Source of the DNA: Streptomyces sp. YS415
GTDB taxonomy: Bacteria; Actinomycetota; Actinomycetes; Streptomycetales; Streptomycetaceae
Reading direction: 5' to 3'
Assembly: GCF_023544665.1 (NCBI RefSeq)
Contig: NZ_JAMJFL010000016.1
Coordinates: 62,001 to 126,000 of the forward strand
DNA: 64,000 nucleotides
Below, piece by piece: positions 1 through 7,699 of this stretch; position 1 is the stretch's first letter, and each line of letters opens with the position of its first letter. Under the pieces are notes generated by a model, which had not been told where the DNA came from, did not search any database, and worked only from the letters and a program-made list of their open reading frames with translations. The translations under genes were made by a program, and so were the position numbers.

Positions 1-34
1 CGCTCGCCCATGCGCGCGCGGGGAGGTGGGCCTG

Positions 35-532
35 ATGGCGGACCAGGCGGGGGCACCGGCAGAGGTACATGCCCCCGACATCGTGACGATGCGCGCGACC
101 GTCGCCCAGGTGCTCCCACCTGATGTGACCCCCGTCGACCTGACGACGCTGGAGACGCTGACCGGTCTGCTGTGCGGCCACATGCAGCTGCTCATCCCGG
201 AGATCGAGCAGGCCGCCGCAGGGCTGCCCAACGACGATGTCCCGCGCTACTGCGCGCTCGTCTCGGTGGGCGAAGCCCGGAGGAAGCTGGCCGACCGCCC
301 CGGACTGAGGCCCTACGACGCCGTCGCACACGTGCGCAGACTCGGCCGGTCGCTCCTGGCGCTGTGCGATCACTACGAGACGCTCACCGGCGTCCGCATG
401 TGCATCGCCTGCGACCAGCCCATCAGGCCGGGCGAGCCGACGCGCCCCTTCGACCAGGGCAGCCATTCCGGAGGCTCGGCCGTCTCCGGCCGGATCCACG
501 AACGCTGCAGCAACACCGTCCGTATCCACTGA
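35..532 (+). CDS. DUF6415-like small protein
   Basis: A protein of about 165 residues without signal peptide or membrane segment. The central stretch with GHMQLLIPEIE followed by a helical region resembles the Streptomyces family named DUF6415 (often labelled natural product biosynthesis protein); this is recognition from memory. The C-terminal third carries CIACDQP and a later HERC, a possible metal-binding pair of Cys/His sites. GGAGG at 22-26 lies eight bases before the ATG at 35, so I prefer 35 to the in-frame GTG at 26. It is followed by a DUF397 protein and a CxxC mini-protein on the same strand. Its molecular role is unknown. Confidence 0.6.
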   Translation: MADQAGAPAEVHAPDIVTMRATVAQVLPPDVTPVDLTTLETLTGLLCGHMQLLIPEIEQAAAGLPNDDVPRYCALVSVGEARRKLADRPGLRPYDAVAHVRRLGRSLLALCDHYETLTGVRMCIACDQPIRPGEPTRPFDQGSHSGGSAVSGRIHERCSNTVRIH

Positions 533-660
533 CCGACGGAGCTACCCCGGGCGTGACGGGGTCCACGGCGACCGCATGGACAGGGTCGCACCCACGAACC
601 CCCGTCCCAGCGCCCGCCGCGGGGCAGGCATCCCCAATAGGTACGAGGAAGGAAAACCAG

Positions 661-1011
661 ATGGGCACCATCAGCAACGGCCGTGCGGTCAAGCCCTACG
701 AGAATCCGCACGCACCGGGTCTGGACTGGCGCAAGTCCAGCCGTACGGACCTCGACCCCATCCTGAAGGACTGCGTGATCGTGGCCGCCGCACCGGACGC
801 CGCCGGCCACCCGCACCCGCACGTGCCTGACGGCACCCGCATGATCGCCCTGTCCGACGACAAGGACGAGCAAGGGCCGGTCCTGCAGTTCACTCGCGCC
901 GAGTTCACCAAGTTCGCCCAGGGGATCAAGGACGGTGAGTTCGACGACCTGATGGCCACCGACGACGAGCTGGCGTCCGCCGCTGAGGTGGCCGCGGTCA
1001 GCGCCGCCTGA
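661..1011 (+). CDS. DUF397 domain protein
   Basis: A protein of 116 residues matching the DUF397 pattern: LDWRKSSRT near residue 20, then DCVIVA, then GPVLQFTRAEFTKFAQGIKDG, the usual tail of this family. DUF397 proteins in Streptomyces normally pair with XRE-type regulators (the WhiJ-like systems that influence development). No XRE partner is visible here, although it could lie left of position 1. The region between the two halves is longer than usual and contains HPHPHVPDGTRM, so the family's D-S-K motif is modified. The start is supported by GAGGAAGGA about ten bases upstream. The stop codon overlaps the next start, indicating translational coupling. Confidence 0.7.
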   Translation: MGTISNGRAVKPYENPHAPGLDWRKSSRTDLDPILKDCVIVAAAPDAAGHPHPHVPDGTRMIALSDDKDEQGPVLQFTRAEFTKFAQGIKDGEFDDLMATDDELASAAEVAAVSAA

Positions 1012-1286
1012 TGGACAGCGCCACGGTAACCGGGGCCTTCGCGTTCGTGGAGGGCCGGTTCAGCGGCACCCCCTGCTGGGAGTGCAAGGGCCGAGAGACC
1101 ATCGGCACCATCTATCAGGGCATAGTCATCGCCTCGTGCGAAGGCTGCGGTGGCGCCACGCCCATCGGCCCCATGGCCCGGCTGTGGGATCCGAGCGCGG
1201 CCCGGAGGAAGTTTCGCCGCCCCGTGGTCCGCGCGCCACAGAAGACGGTGACGCCGAGCGGCACTGTCCGACGGCAGCCCCGGTAG
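1011..1286 (+). CDS. Small CxxC protein of unknown function
   Basis: A 91-residue protein whose ATG shares its A with the TGA of the preceding DUF397 gene, so it is very likely translated from the same message. Two Cys pairs, CWEC near residue 23 and CEGC near residue 44, are spaced as in a zinc ribbon. The C-terminal 30 residues are strongly basic (Arg/Lys rich), which could mean nucleic-acid contact. I do not recognise a named family. It is followed directly by a strong hairpin that ends the operon. Confidence 0.6.
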   Translation: MDSATVTGAFAFVEGRFSGTPCWECKGRETIGTIYQGIVIASCEGCGGATPIGPMARLWDPSAARRKFRRPVVRAPQKTVTPSGTVRRQPR

Positions 1287-1292
1287 AGAGCT

Positions 1293-1332
1293 GCCCCGCC
1301 CGTCTGCTCCCCCCGTGGCGGACGGGCGGGGC
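1293..1332. terminator. Intrinsic terminator hairpin
   Basis: The 12-base arms GCCCCGCCCGTC (1293-1304) and GACGGGCGGGGC (1321-1332) are perfectly complementary around a 16-base loop. It sits a few bases after the stop of the CxxC protein and before the end of the convergent PIG-L gene, so it can serve both directions. There is no clear T-tract, as is usual in Streptomyces. Confidence 0.75.
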
Positions 1333-1461
1333 CCTGCACCCGCTCATCGAAGCGGTAGATCTTGCACTCAGCCGCCCCTATGCCAGCTGCCAAGCGGTGG
1401 GGGCAAGGCTGCGGCGCCCTTGGTCTCCGGATCGAGGGCGCTGTCGCATAGCCTGCACCGC

Positions 1462-2208
1462 TCAACGGGCGAAGAGTTCGAAAGCCACCGCTGGTTTTCC
1501 GCCGAAGCGCTCCCCCGTCGCCGTGGCGTGGCCGGTGAGGAAGTTTCGGGCGTACGTCTCGGGGTCCTCGTCGGTCAATGCCTCGATGTAGGTGCGGTGT
1601 TCGAGCAGCGAGCGCACCGCCCGCTCAAGACCCGCCGTGGCGTCCACCGCGTGCGTGGGCGTGCTGGACCCGGCGACGGCTACCCACCGGACGCCGTCCC
1701 AGGGCTCCAGGCCCTGCTCGGTCAGCTCGGGGAAGATCCACCGGTTCCCGGCGTCCCCGGCCGCGTCCAGCGTGGCGCGTCCCACGGCCACATGGTCGGG
1801 GGTGTTCCAGGCGACCCCGCCCCAGGTGTCCCGGTGGTTCAGCGTGATCACCAGCTCGGGCCGATGACGGCGGATCGCCGCCGCGATGTCCCGGCGCAGC
1901 GCGGTGCCGTACTCGATCACCCCGTCCCGGTGGTCCAGGAACTCCACCACCGACACCCCGACGACCGCCGCGCTCGCCCGCTGCTCCCGCTCCCGCAGCG
2001 GTCCGCACTCGGCGGGCTCGAGGGTGTCGATGCCCGCCTCTCCCCGGGACGCCAGGACGTAGGCGACCTCCCGGCCCTGGTCGGTCCATGCGGCGACGGC
2101 GGCCGAGCAGCCGTATTCCAGATCGTCCGGGTGCGCCACGACGGCGAGGGCGCGCTGCCAGTCCTCGGGCATGGGGCGCAGGGGTGTGATCGAGGGATCA
2201 TCGCTCAT
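1462..2208 (-). CDS. PIG-L family deacetylase
   Basis: A 248-residue LmbE/PIG-L family protein. The zinc-site motif AHPDD lies at residues 25-29 and a later PDHVAVG near residue 150 supplies the usual downstream His. Members remove N-acetyl groups from sugar amides (mycothiol and glycolipid precursors, antibiotic sugars); the substrate here cannot be told from sequence. There is no signal peptide, so it should be cytosolic. It lies 91 bases downstream of the S33 peptidase on the same strand and could be transcribed with it. The ATG at 2208 is the natural start. Confidence 0.85.
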   Translation of the reverse strand: MSDDPSITPLRPMPEDWQRALAVVAHPDDLEYGCSAAVAAWTDQGREVAYVLASRGEAGIDTLEPAECGPLREREQRASAAVVGVSVVEFLDHRDGVIEYGTALRRDIAAAIRRHRPELVITLNHRDTWGGVAWNTPDHVAVGRATLDAAGDAGNRWIFPELTEQGLEPWDGVRWVAVAGSSTPTHAVDATAGLERAVRSLLEHRTYIEALTDEDPETYARNFLTGHATATGERFGGKPAVAFELFAR

Positions 2209-2299
2209 GCCCGCAGATTAACGGGACATCGAGGGCTTCGGGACGGTGACGAGGCGGGCCGGGGCTGAGGGGTGCGGGCGGCAGCGTGACCGGCGCGCG

Positions 2300-3601
2300 T
2301 CACACCTCGTCGCGGGCCAGCGCCAGCAGGCGGTCCAGGACGCGAGGGCCGCCCGCGCGTACCCCGTCGTGCTCGAACTCGTCGGTGACCCACGTGCGCA
2401 GGCCGCGGACGGCGCGGGCGGTGGCCAGGGAGTGGGCCGTGTCGACGTACATGTCGTCGTGGTAGACGGCCGCCGCGACCGGGACCTCATTGGCGGCGAG
2501 GCGGGCGGGGTCGTACAGGGGGGTCCAGTCGGTGCGGGTGGCGAGGAGTGCGGCGGTCTCGCGCAGCGGGCGCAGGGCCGGGTCGTTCTCGAACATCCAG
2601 GGGTGCACGGACTCGCCCGTGAACAGCAGCGGGCCGTCCCCGGCGAGCGCCTTCGCCGCGTCGAACTGCGGGAATTCGGCGCGGACGCGCTCGGCGGCCC
2701 AGGCGGTAGGGCGGGCGTCCTGACCGTAGATCGCCTCGTGGACCAGCGCGTACAGCGGGTGGCTCGCGTACGACAGCAGGCCCTGGACCTCCTCCTGGAA
2801 GGCGTCCGAGAGCGCCATGCCCTCCGTGGTGCGGACGAAGGCGTCCTCCAGCAGGAAGTGCAGACGGTGGCTGCCCTCGCCGCCGCCGAGGAGGATGCCC
2901 AGGGACTGGAAGGCCTCGACGGTGAGCCGGTAGCCGTTCGGCAAGACGACGTCGTGCTGGAGCAGGTGCTCGGCGATCTGCCGGGCCCGCTCGACGTCCT
3001 GCGGGTAACGGGCGTAGTGGGCGGCGACCTTGCGCTCGATGCGCGGGTAGGCGGCCCGGTAGACGTCGTCGGCGTGGGCGTCGAGGGAGGGCAGTCCGCC
3101 GGTGATGAGGGCGGTGGTCAGGCCCTCGGGCGCGAGGGACAGATAGGTCACGGTGCAGAAGCCGCCGAAGCTCTGGCCGAGGACGGTCCAGGGGGCGCCG
3201 CCGGTGACGGCCGGCCGGATCGCCTCGCAGTCGCGCACGATCGAGTCGGCGCGGAAGCGTGCGAGGTAGTCGGCCTGTGCGGCGGGGCCGCCGCGCAGCG
3301 GGAGCGTCTGGCGGTTGGCGGGCGTGGAGTGGCCGGTGCCTCGCTGGTCGAGCAGGAGGACGCGGTACTCCTTCAGGGCGCGGCCGAGCCAGGCCGGCTT
3401 GCCGACGAACCGGTTCGCCCCGAAGCCGGGGCCGCCCTGGAGGTAGACCAGCCACGGCAGGTTCTGGTGCGCGCGTTCCGCGGCGACGACCTCACGGGCG
3501 TAGAGCTCGATGGTCTCGCCGGCCGGGTCGTCGTGGTCGAGGGGCACGGTGAAGCGGCGGTCGGTGAGGAGGACGCCGGGCTGGCGGTAGGTCGCGGTCA
3601 A
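2300..3601 (-). CDS. Prolyl aminopeptidase-like S33 alpha/beta hydrolase
   Basis: A 433-residue alpha/beta hydrolase of peptidase family S33. YLQGGPGFGAN near residue 55 is the proline-iminopeptidase oxyanion motif. LLLDQRGTGHS near 83-92 follows, and the nucleophile Ser144 sits in GQSFGG. The C-terminal DEFEHDGV holds the likely catalytic His. The length and the N-terminal pattern match Streptomyces proline iminopeptidases, which release N-terminal proline or related residues from small peptides. The start is a TTG with GGGAG five bases upstream, since no other in-frame start precedes the conserved N terminus. There is no secretion signal. It lies downstream of the LacI gene, separated by 102 bases. 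Confidence 0.85.
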   Translation of the reverse strand: MTATYRQPGVLLTDRRFTVPLDHDDPAGETIELYAREVVAAERAHQNLPWLVYLQGGPGFGANRFVGKPAWLGRALKEYRVLLLDQRGTGHSTPANRQTLPLRGGPAAQADYLARFRADSIVRDCEAIRPAVTGGAPWTVLGQSFGGFCTVTYLSLAPEGLTTALITGGLPSLDAHADDVYRAAYPRIERKVAAHYARYPQDVERARQIAEHLLQHDVVLPNGYRLTVEAFQSLGILLGGGEGSHRLHFLLEDAFVRTTEGMALSDAFQEEVQGLLSYASHPLYALVHEAIYGQDARPTAWAAERVRAEFPQFDAAKALAGDGPLLFTGESVHPWMFENDPALRPLRETAALLATRTDWTPLYDPARLAANEVPVAAAVYHDDMYVDTAHSLATARAVRGLRTWVTDEFEHDGVRAGGPRVLDRLLALARDEV

Positions 3602-3703
3602 CGGGACTCCCGGGTCGGAGGGATGTGCGGGCCGCGTGCCAGTTCAGCACAGGTCCGTCCGGTATCCGATCCCCGGGATCATGAAATCGTACTGAATCTC
3701 CGG

Positions 3704-4729
3704 TCAGCGGGTGGACAGGCTGGAGCGCCGGACCACCAGCTCGGGCTGGAGGACGACCCTGCGGTGCTCGTGGCCCCGCGCGCCGCCCTCGTCCTCCGTC
3801 TCCTCCAGCAGCAGATCGGCGGCGAGGGCGCCCATGGTGACGGCGGGCTGCCGGACCGAGGTGAGCGGGACGGCCGCGGCGGCGGCGAACTCGATGTCGT
3901 CGTAGCCGACGATGGCGAGGTCGTCGGGGACGCTGACCCCGGCCGCGTACATCGCCTGGAGGACGCCGAGGGCGAGCAGGTCGTTGGCGCAGAACACGGC
4001 GGTGGGGCGGTCGGCGAGGCCGAGCAGCCGGGCGCCGGCGTCCCGGCCCGCGGCAACGTCGAGCCGCTCGGTCGGCAGCTCGCGCAGCACCTCGGGGGCG
4101 AGGCCGGCCTCGGCGAGCGCGGACAGCGCGCCGGTACGGCGGTCGCGGACCTGGTTGAGGCTGGGCGGGCCGCTGACGTAGGCGATGGAGCGGTGCCCGG
4201 CGTCCACGAGATGCCGGACGGCCAGCGCGCCGCCCGCCACGTCGTCGACGGAGACCGAGCACTCGGTGGTGCCCTCGGCGACCCGGTCGACGAGGACGAA
4301 GGGGATGCCGTGCCGCCGGAAGGCGCCGATGTTGCGCCCGGTGGCGTCCGCCGGGGTCAGCAGCACCCCGCGCACCCGCTGCTCGGCGAAGAGGGAGAGG
4401 TAGTCGGCCTCCTCGGAGGCGTTCTGCGCGCTGTTGCAGACCATCACGCCGAGCCCGGCGTCGCGCGCGGCCCGTTCGGCGCCGCGCGCCACGTCGACGA
4501 AGAAGGGGTTGCCCATGTCGAGGACGAGCAGCCCCATGATCCGGCTGCGGCCCGCGCGCAGCTGGCGCGCGGACTCGCTGCGGACGTAGCCCAGCCGGTC
4601 GATCGCCGACAGCACCCGGGCCCGGGTCTCGGTGGCGACCGAGTCCGGACGGTTGATGACGTTCGAGACGGTGCCGACGGAGACTCCGGCGGCGCGGGCG
4701 ACGTCCTTGATACCCACCGACTGGGCCAT
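3704..4729 (-). CDS. LacI-family repressor of the rhamnose locus
   Basis: A 341-residue LacI/GalR regulator. The N-terminal helix-turn-helix reads IKDVARAAGVSVGTVSNVIN, with the hinge region around residues 45-60 (SARQLRAGRS) and a periplasmic-binding-protein-like sensor domain to the end. GGAGG nine bases before the ATG fixes the start. It is the last-but-outer gene of the leftward rhamnose operon, after the BNR enzyme. I infer that it is the local L-rhamnose-responsive repressor: two LacI-type palindromes lie in the divergent control region near 11.3-11.5 kb, one beside each promoter. The ligand (rhamnose, rhamnulose or a phosphate) is not evident from the sequence. Confidence 0.85.
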   Translation of the reverse strand: MAQSVGIKDVARAAGVSVGTVSNVINRPDSVATETRARVLSAIDRLGYVRSESARQLRAGRSRIMGLLVLDMGNPFFVDVARGAERAARDAGLGVMVCNSAQNASEEADYLSLFAEQRVRGVLLTPADATGRNIGAFRRHGIPFVLVDRVAEGTTECSVSVDDVAGGALAVRHLVDAGHRSIAYVSGPPSLNQVRDRRTGALSALAEAGLAPEVLRELPTERLDVAAGRDAGARLLGLADRPTAVFCANDLLALGVLQAMYAAGVSVPDDLAIVGYDDIEFAAAAAVPLTSVRQPAVTMGALAADLLLEETEDEGGARGHEHRRVVLQPELVVRRSSLSTR

Positions 4730-4757
4730 CAGGCAGGAACCTCCGGGGAAGAACGAG

Positions 4758-4796
4758 GGGCGGCGGGCGGGCCTTCACATTACCGTCACGCCGCCC
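4758..4796. terminator. Hairpin between BNR gene and LacI gene
   Basis: GGGCGGCG (4758-4765) pairs with CGCCGCCC (4789-4796) around a 23-base loop in the 81-base gap. It may attenuate read-through from the structural genes into the repressor gene; it lacks a T-run on the minus-strand side. Confidence 0.4.
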
Positions 4797-4810
4797 GTGG
4801 ACGGCATGGC

Positions 4811-6223
4811 TCAGCCAGGGAGCCGGAAGTCGACGACGCGCAGTGCCGAGGGCGTCGTACCGCTGGACTTCACCTGGTACATCACGGACAGGACGTTGTC
4901 CTGCGCGATCCGTGTCTCGTCGATCACGACCTCGCCGAAGGCGTTCAGCCCGGCGCCGTCGTACAGCAGCGTCCAGTCGCTGTATCCGGATGCCTTGGAG
5001 GCACCGGCTATCCGGCCGAACGGGAGGATCGCGTAGGCGTTGTCGTACTTGTCGAGGGCCAGTTTTGTGCGCTGGCTGGACTTCAGGGGGACCGGGATCT
5101 CGGTCTTCTGCCAGCTGCCGGAGGCGTTCTTGCGGACATGGAACGCGCGGCCGTTCGCGGTGCGGTCGGCGACGTAGTTCGTGGTGCACTGCCCGAAGCG
5201 GCCGGGGACGTAGGAGATGATCGCGTGCGGCCGGCCGGCGGAGTCGGTGAACTGGCTCTCCTGGTTCATCAGGGAGTGGTCCGCGTTGAGCGGGTCCACG
5301 ACCAGGCCGGCGTCGGTGACGGACACCCTGTCGGAGCCGCCGGTGGTGCCGACCACCGTGCCCGCGTCGTTGCGCCAGGTCCGGCCGCGGTCGTCGGACC
5401 AGACGTAGCCGGTGTCGTGGTTGGTGATGCCGCCGCCGGCGCACATCACGGCGCCGTTCTGTTCGCGCCAGGTGAAGAAGGAGTGCAGCCGGCCGCCCCG
5501 GTCGTAGTCGATGCCGTGCAGGTACATGTTGCGGGCGGTCGAGGAGCCGTGCTCGCTGGTGTACGTGCCGGTGGAGCTGGTCCACTCCCCCAGCGCGGTC
5601 CACTTCGTGCCGTCGTACTCGGCGAGGGCGTTGCGGCCGTTGCCGGAGACGGCGACCCGGTAGCTGAGCTGGAGCCGGCCCTCGGGGGTGGCGATGAACT
5701 GGGGATAGGTGAACTGGCTGGTCAGCGCGAGGCCGTCCAGCGTGGACTGAGGTGTGCCGAAGCGGGCGGCGGTCCAGGAGAGCCCGGCCGGGTTGTCCAT
5801 CAGGCCGGCCACCGATTTGACGTAGGTGAAGCCGTCGCTGTGCGAGTCCATGTTCAGGTGCAGCCGGCCGTCGACCCGGGAGACGCCCATGGAGATGACG
5901 TTGTGCGAGTCGTTGTAGCGGAGCGTGTGGCCGACCTTGACGGTCGACCAGGTGCTCGCGCCGAGCGCGCGCCGGCCGACGACGGCGTTGCGGTCGGCGG
6001 TGTACCAGACGGCGTACTGGTACCCCTTGTAGGTCAACAGGCCGTTCTTCTGAAACGAGTTGTTGTTGACCAGGCCGTCGTAGGAGACGAAGAAGATGGC
6101 CTGGGAGTCGAGCGTGGTGGTGCCGGTGAGGGTGACGGAGGGGCCGGGATCTGCGGCCCGCGCCGTGCCCGGGGTGGCCACCGCGGCCAGCAGCGCGGTG
6201 GCCAGCACAGTGCGTCTTCTCAT
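4811..6223 (-). CDS. Secreted BNR_4 beta-propeller enzyme, putative rhamnose-releasing
   Basis: A 470-residue exported protein. MRRRTVLATALLAAV is a signal peptide with probable cleavage after ARA near residue 23. The mature part is all-beta, with repeated WxxDRGRTW and similar propeller turns, and NDSHNVISMGVSRVDG and HLNMDSHSDGF typical of BNR_4 proteins. Known enzymes of this fold (from memory, GH145 rhamnosidases and PL42 rhamnose-glucuronate lyases) strip terminal L-rhamnose from glucuronate in gum arabic and similar glycans. It lies 15 bases after rhaM inside the rhamnose importer operon, so I infer that it liberates rhamnose outside the cell for the adjacent importer. Catalytic residues were not verified. 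Confidence 0.7.
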   Translation of the reverse strand: MRRRTVLATALLAAVATPGTARAADPGPSVTLTGTTTLDSQAIFFVSYDGLVNNNSFQKNGLLTYKGYQYAVWYTADRNAVVGRRALGASTWSTVKVGHTLRYNDSHNVISMGVSRVDGRLHLNMDSHSDGFTYVKSVAGLMDNPAGLSWTAARFGTPQSTLDGLALTSQFTYPQFIATPEGRLQLSYRVAVSGNGRNALAEYDGTKWTALGEWTSSTGTYTSEHGSSTARNMYLHGIDYDRGGRLHSFFTWREQNGAVMCAGGGITNHDTGYVWSDDRGRTWRNDAGTVVGTTGGSDRVSVTDAGLVVDPLNADHSLMNQESQFTDSAGRPHAIISYVPGRFGQCTTNYVADRTANGRAFHVRKNASGSWQKTEIPVPLKSSQRTKLALDKYDNAYAILPFGRIAGASKASGYSDWTLLYDGAGLNAFGEVVIDETRIAQDNVLSVMYQVKSSGTTPSALRVVDFRLPG

Positions 6224-6238
6224 GAAAGCAACTCCGGC

Positions 6239-6559
6239 TCAGGCTAGATGGAAGACTTCGGTGAGGGGTTTCATCGCTTCGTCGGGTCGGGCGCCGTCCA
6301 GTGACTCGAAGAACGGCGCCATCTCCGCCTGCCAGCGGGCGTTGACCTCGGTGGCTTCCATGCCGGCCTGGGCTGCGGCGAAGTCCTCGGTCTCCAGGTA
6401 GCCGACCAGCAGGCCGTCCTCCCGCAGGAAGAGCGAGTAGTTGTGCCAGCCGGTCGCCGAGAGCGCGTCGAGCATCTCCGGCCACACGGCGGCGTGCCGC
6501 TCGCGGTACTCGTCGAGGCGGTCCGCCCGGACCTTCAGCAGGAAGCACACGCGTTGCAT
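6239..6559 (-). CDS. rhaM: L-rhamnose mutarotase
   Basis: A 106-residue RhaM/YiiL-family protein: MQRVCFLLKV at the start, RHAAVWPEML near residues 21-30, GWHNYSLF near 37-44 and the C-terminal EVFHLA. It interconverts the alpha and beta anomers of L-rhamnose, supplying the form used by the isomerase. The length is that of the family (about 104). AAGGGG before the ATG at 6559 supports the start. It lies 17 bases after the binding-protein gene and 15 before the BNR gene, clearly within the operon. Confidence 0.93.
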   Translation of the reverse strand: MQRVCFLLKVRADRLDEYRERHAAVWPEMLDALSATGWHNYSLFLREDGLLVGYLETEDFAAAQAGMEATEVNARWQAEMAPFFESLDGARPDEAMKPLTEVFHLA

Positions 6560-6576
6560 CAACAGCCCCTTGTGGA

Positions 6577-7659
6577 TCAGAAGTTGAACTGGTCGATGTT
6601 GTCCTTGTTGAACACGGTCGGCTTGCCGAGGCTGATCACGCCGTCCTTGCCGATGGTGTACTCGCCCATGTCGCCGGCGGTGAAGGTCTCGCCCTCCTTG
6701 CCGGTGATCTGCCCGGACACCAGGGCGACGGCGGTACGGGCGGCCAGCTCGCCGAGCTTGGCCGGGTCCCACAGCTCGAACGCCTCGACGGTGCCGTTCT
6801 TGACGTACTTGCGCATGTCGTTCGGGGTGCCGAGGCCGGTCAGCTTGACCTTGCCCTTGTACTTGGAGCCCGACAGGTACTGGGCGGCGGCCTTGATGCC
6901 GACGGTGGTCGGGGAGATGATCCCCTTCAGGTTCGGGTGCTCCTGGAGCAGGCCCTGGGTCTGCTGGAAGGACTGCTGGGCGTCGTCGTTGCCGTACGCG
7001 ACCTTCACCAGCTTCATGTCCTTGTACTTGGGATCCTTGAGCTCGTCCTTCATGAACTCGATCCAGGTGTTCTGATTGGTCGCGGTCTGCGCGGCGGACA
7101 GGATCGCGATCTCGCCCTTGTAGTCGAGCTGTTCGGCGAGCAGCTGCACCTCGGTGCGGCCGAGGTCCTCGGCGGAGGCCTGCGAGACGAAGGCGTTGCG
7201 GCAGTCGGTCTTGGTGTCGGAGTCGTAGGTGACGACCTTGATGTCGTTCTTCATGGCCTGCTTGAGGGCGGTGCACAGGGCGCCGGGGTCCTGCGCGGAG
7301 ACGGCCATGGCGTCGACCTGCTGCTGGGTGAGCGTGTTGACGTAGCTGACCTGCCCGGCGGTGTCGGTGGCGCTGGACGGCCCGACCTCCTTGTAGCTGG
7401 AGCCCAGCTCCTTGACGGCCGCCTCGCCGCCCTTGTCGGCGGAGGTGAAGTAGGGGTTGTTGACCTGCTTGGGCAGGAAGCCGACGGTCAGGCCCTTCTT
7501 GAGTTCGGCGTTCGGGTCGGCCTTGCCGGCGGTGGCGGCGGAGGCGTCCTCGCCTGCGACGTCCTCCTTGGTGGTGCCGCCGCAGGCGGTGAGGGCGAGA
7601 GCGAGGGAGGTGGCGGCGGCGACGGCCGCGGAGGCACGGCGGAGGGATGACTTGCGCAT
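6577..7659 (-). CDS. rhaS: Rhamnose ABC importer, substrate-binding lipoprotein
   Basis: A 360-residue periplasmic-binding-type lipoprotein. The lipobox LTAC puts the acylated Cys at residue 26, after the basic MRKSSLRR and a hydrophobic stretch. The mature part follows the ribose/rhamnose-binding (type 1) fold, with GFLPKQVNNPYF near residue 55 and MAVSAQDPGALCTALKQA. It captures extracellular rhamnose and hands it to the two permeases encoded immediately upstream. ATG 7659 gives a proper signal peptide, and GAAGGAC just before it acts as ribosome site. A 40-base gap separates it from the permease gene. Confidence 0.9.
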   Translation of the reverse strand: MRKSSLRRASAAVAAATSLALALTACGGTTKEDVAGEDASAATAGKADPNAELKKGLTVGFLPKQVNNPYFTSADKGGEAAVKELGSSYKEVGPSSATDTAGQVSYVNTLTQQQVDAMAVSAQDPGALCTALKQAMKNDIKVVTYDSDTKTDCRNAFVSQASAEDLGRTEVQLLAEQLDYKGEIAILSAAQTATNQNTWIEFMKDELKDPKYKDMKLVKVAYGNDDAQQSFQQTQGLLQEHPNLKGIISPTTVGIKAAAQYLSGSKYKGKVKLTGLGTPNDMRKYVKNGTVEAFELWDPAKLGELAARTAVALVSGQITGKEGETFTAGDMGEYTIGKDGVISLGKPTVFNKDNIDQFNF

Positions 7660-7699
7660 GTCGGCTTGTCCTTCGGGGAGGTGTGGGTGAGCGGAGGAG

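Noticed and set aside
3669..3681. GATCCCCGGGATC palindrome as an operator of the peptidase gene
   Set aside because: It is a short GC-rich palindrome of a kind expected by chance at this base composition, and it does not match the LacI-type motif.
2246..6247. Very long plus-strand open frame across the peptidase, LacI and BNR genes
   Set aside because: It is the antisense frame of GC-rich coding DNA. Its translation is low-complexity Gly/Ala/Val/Arg-rich, and the minus-strand genes show real domains and ribosome sites.
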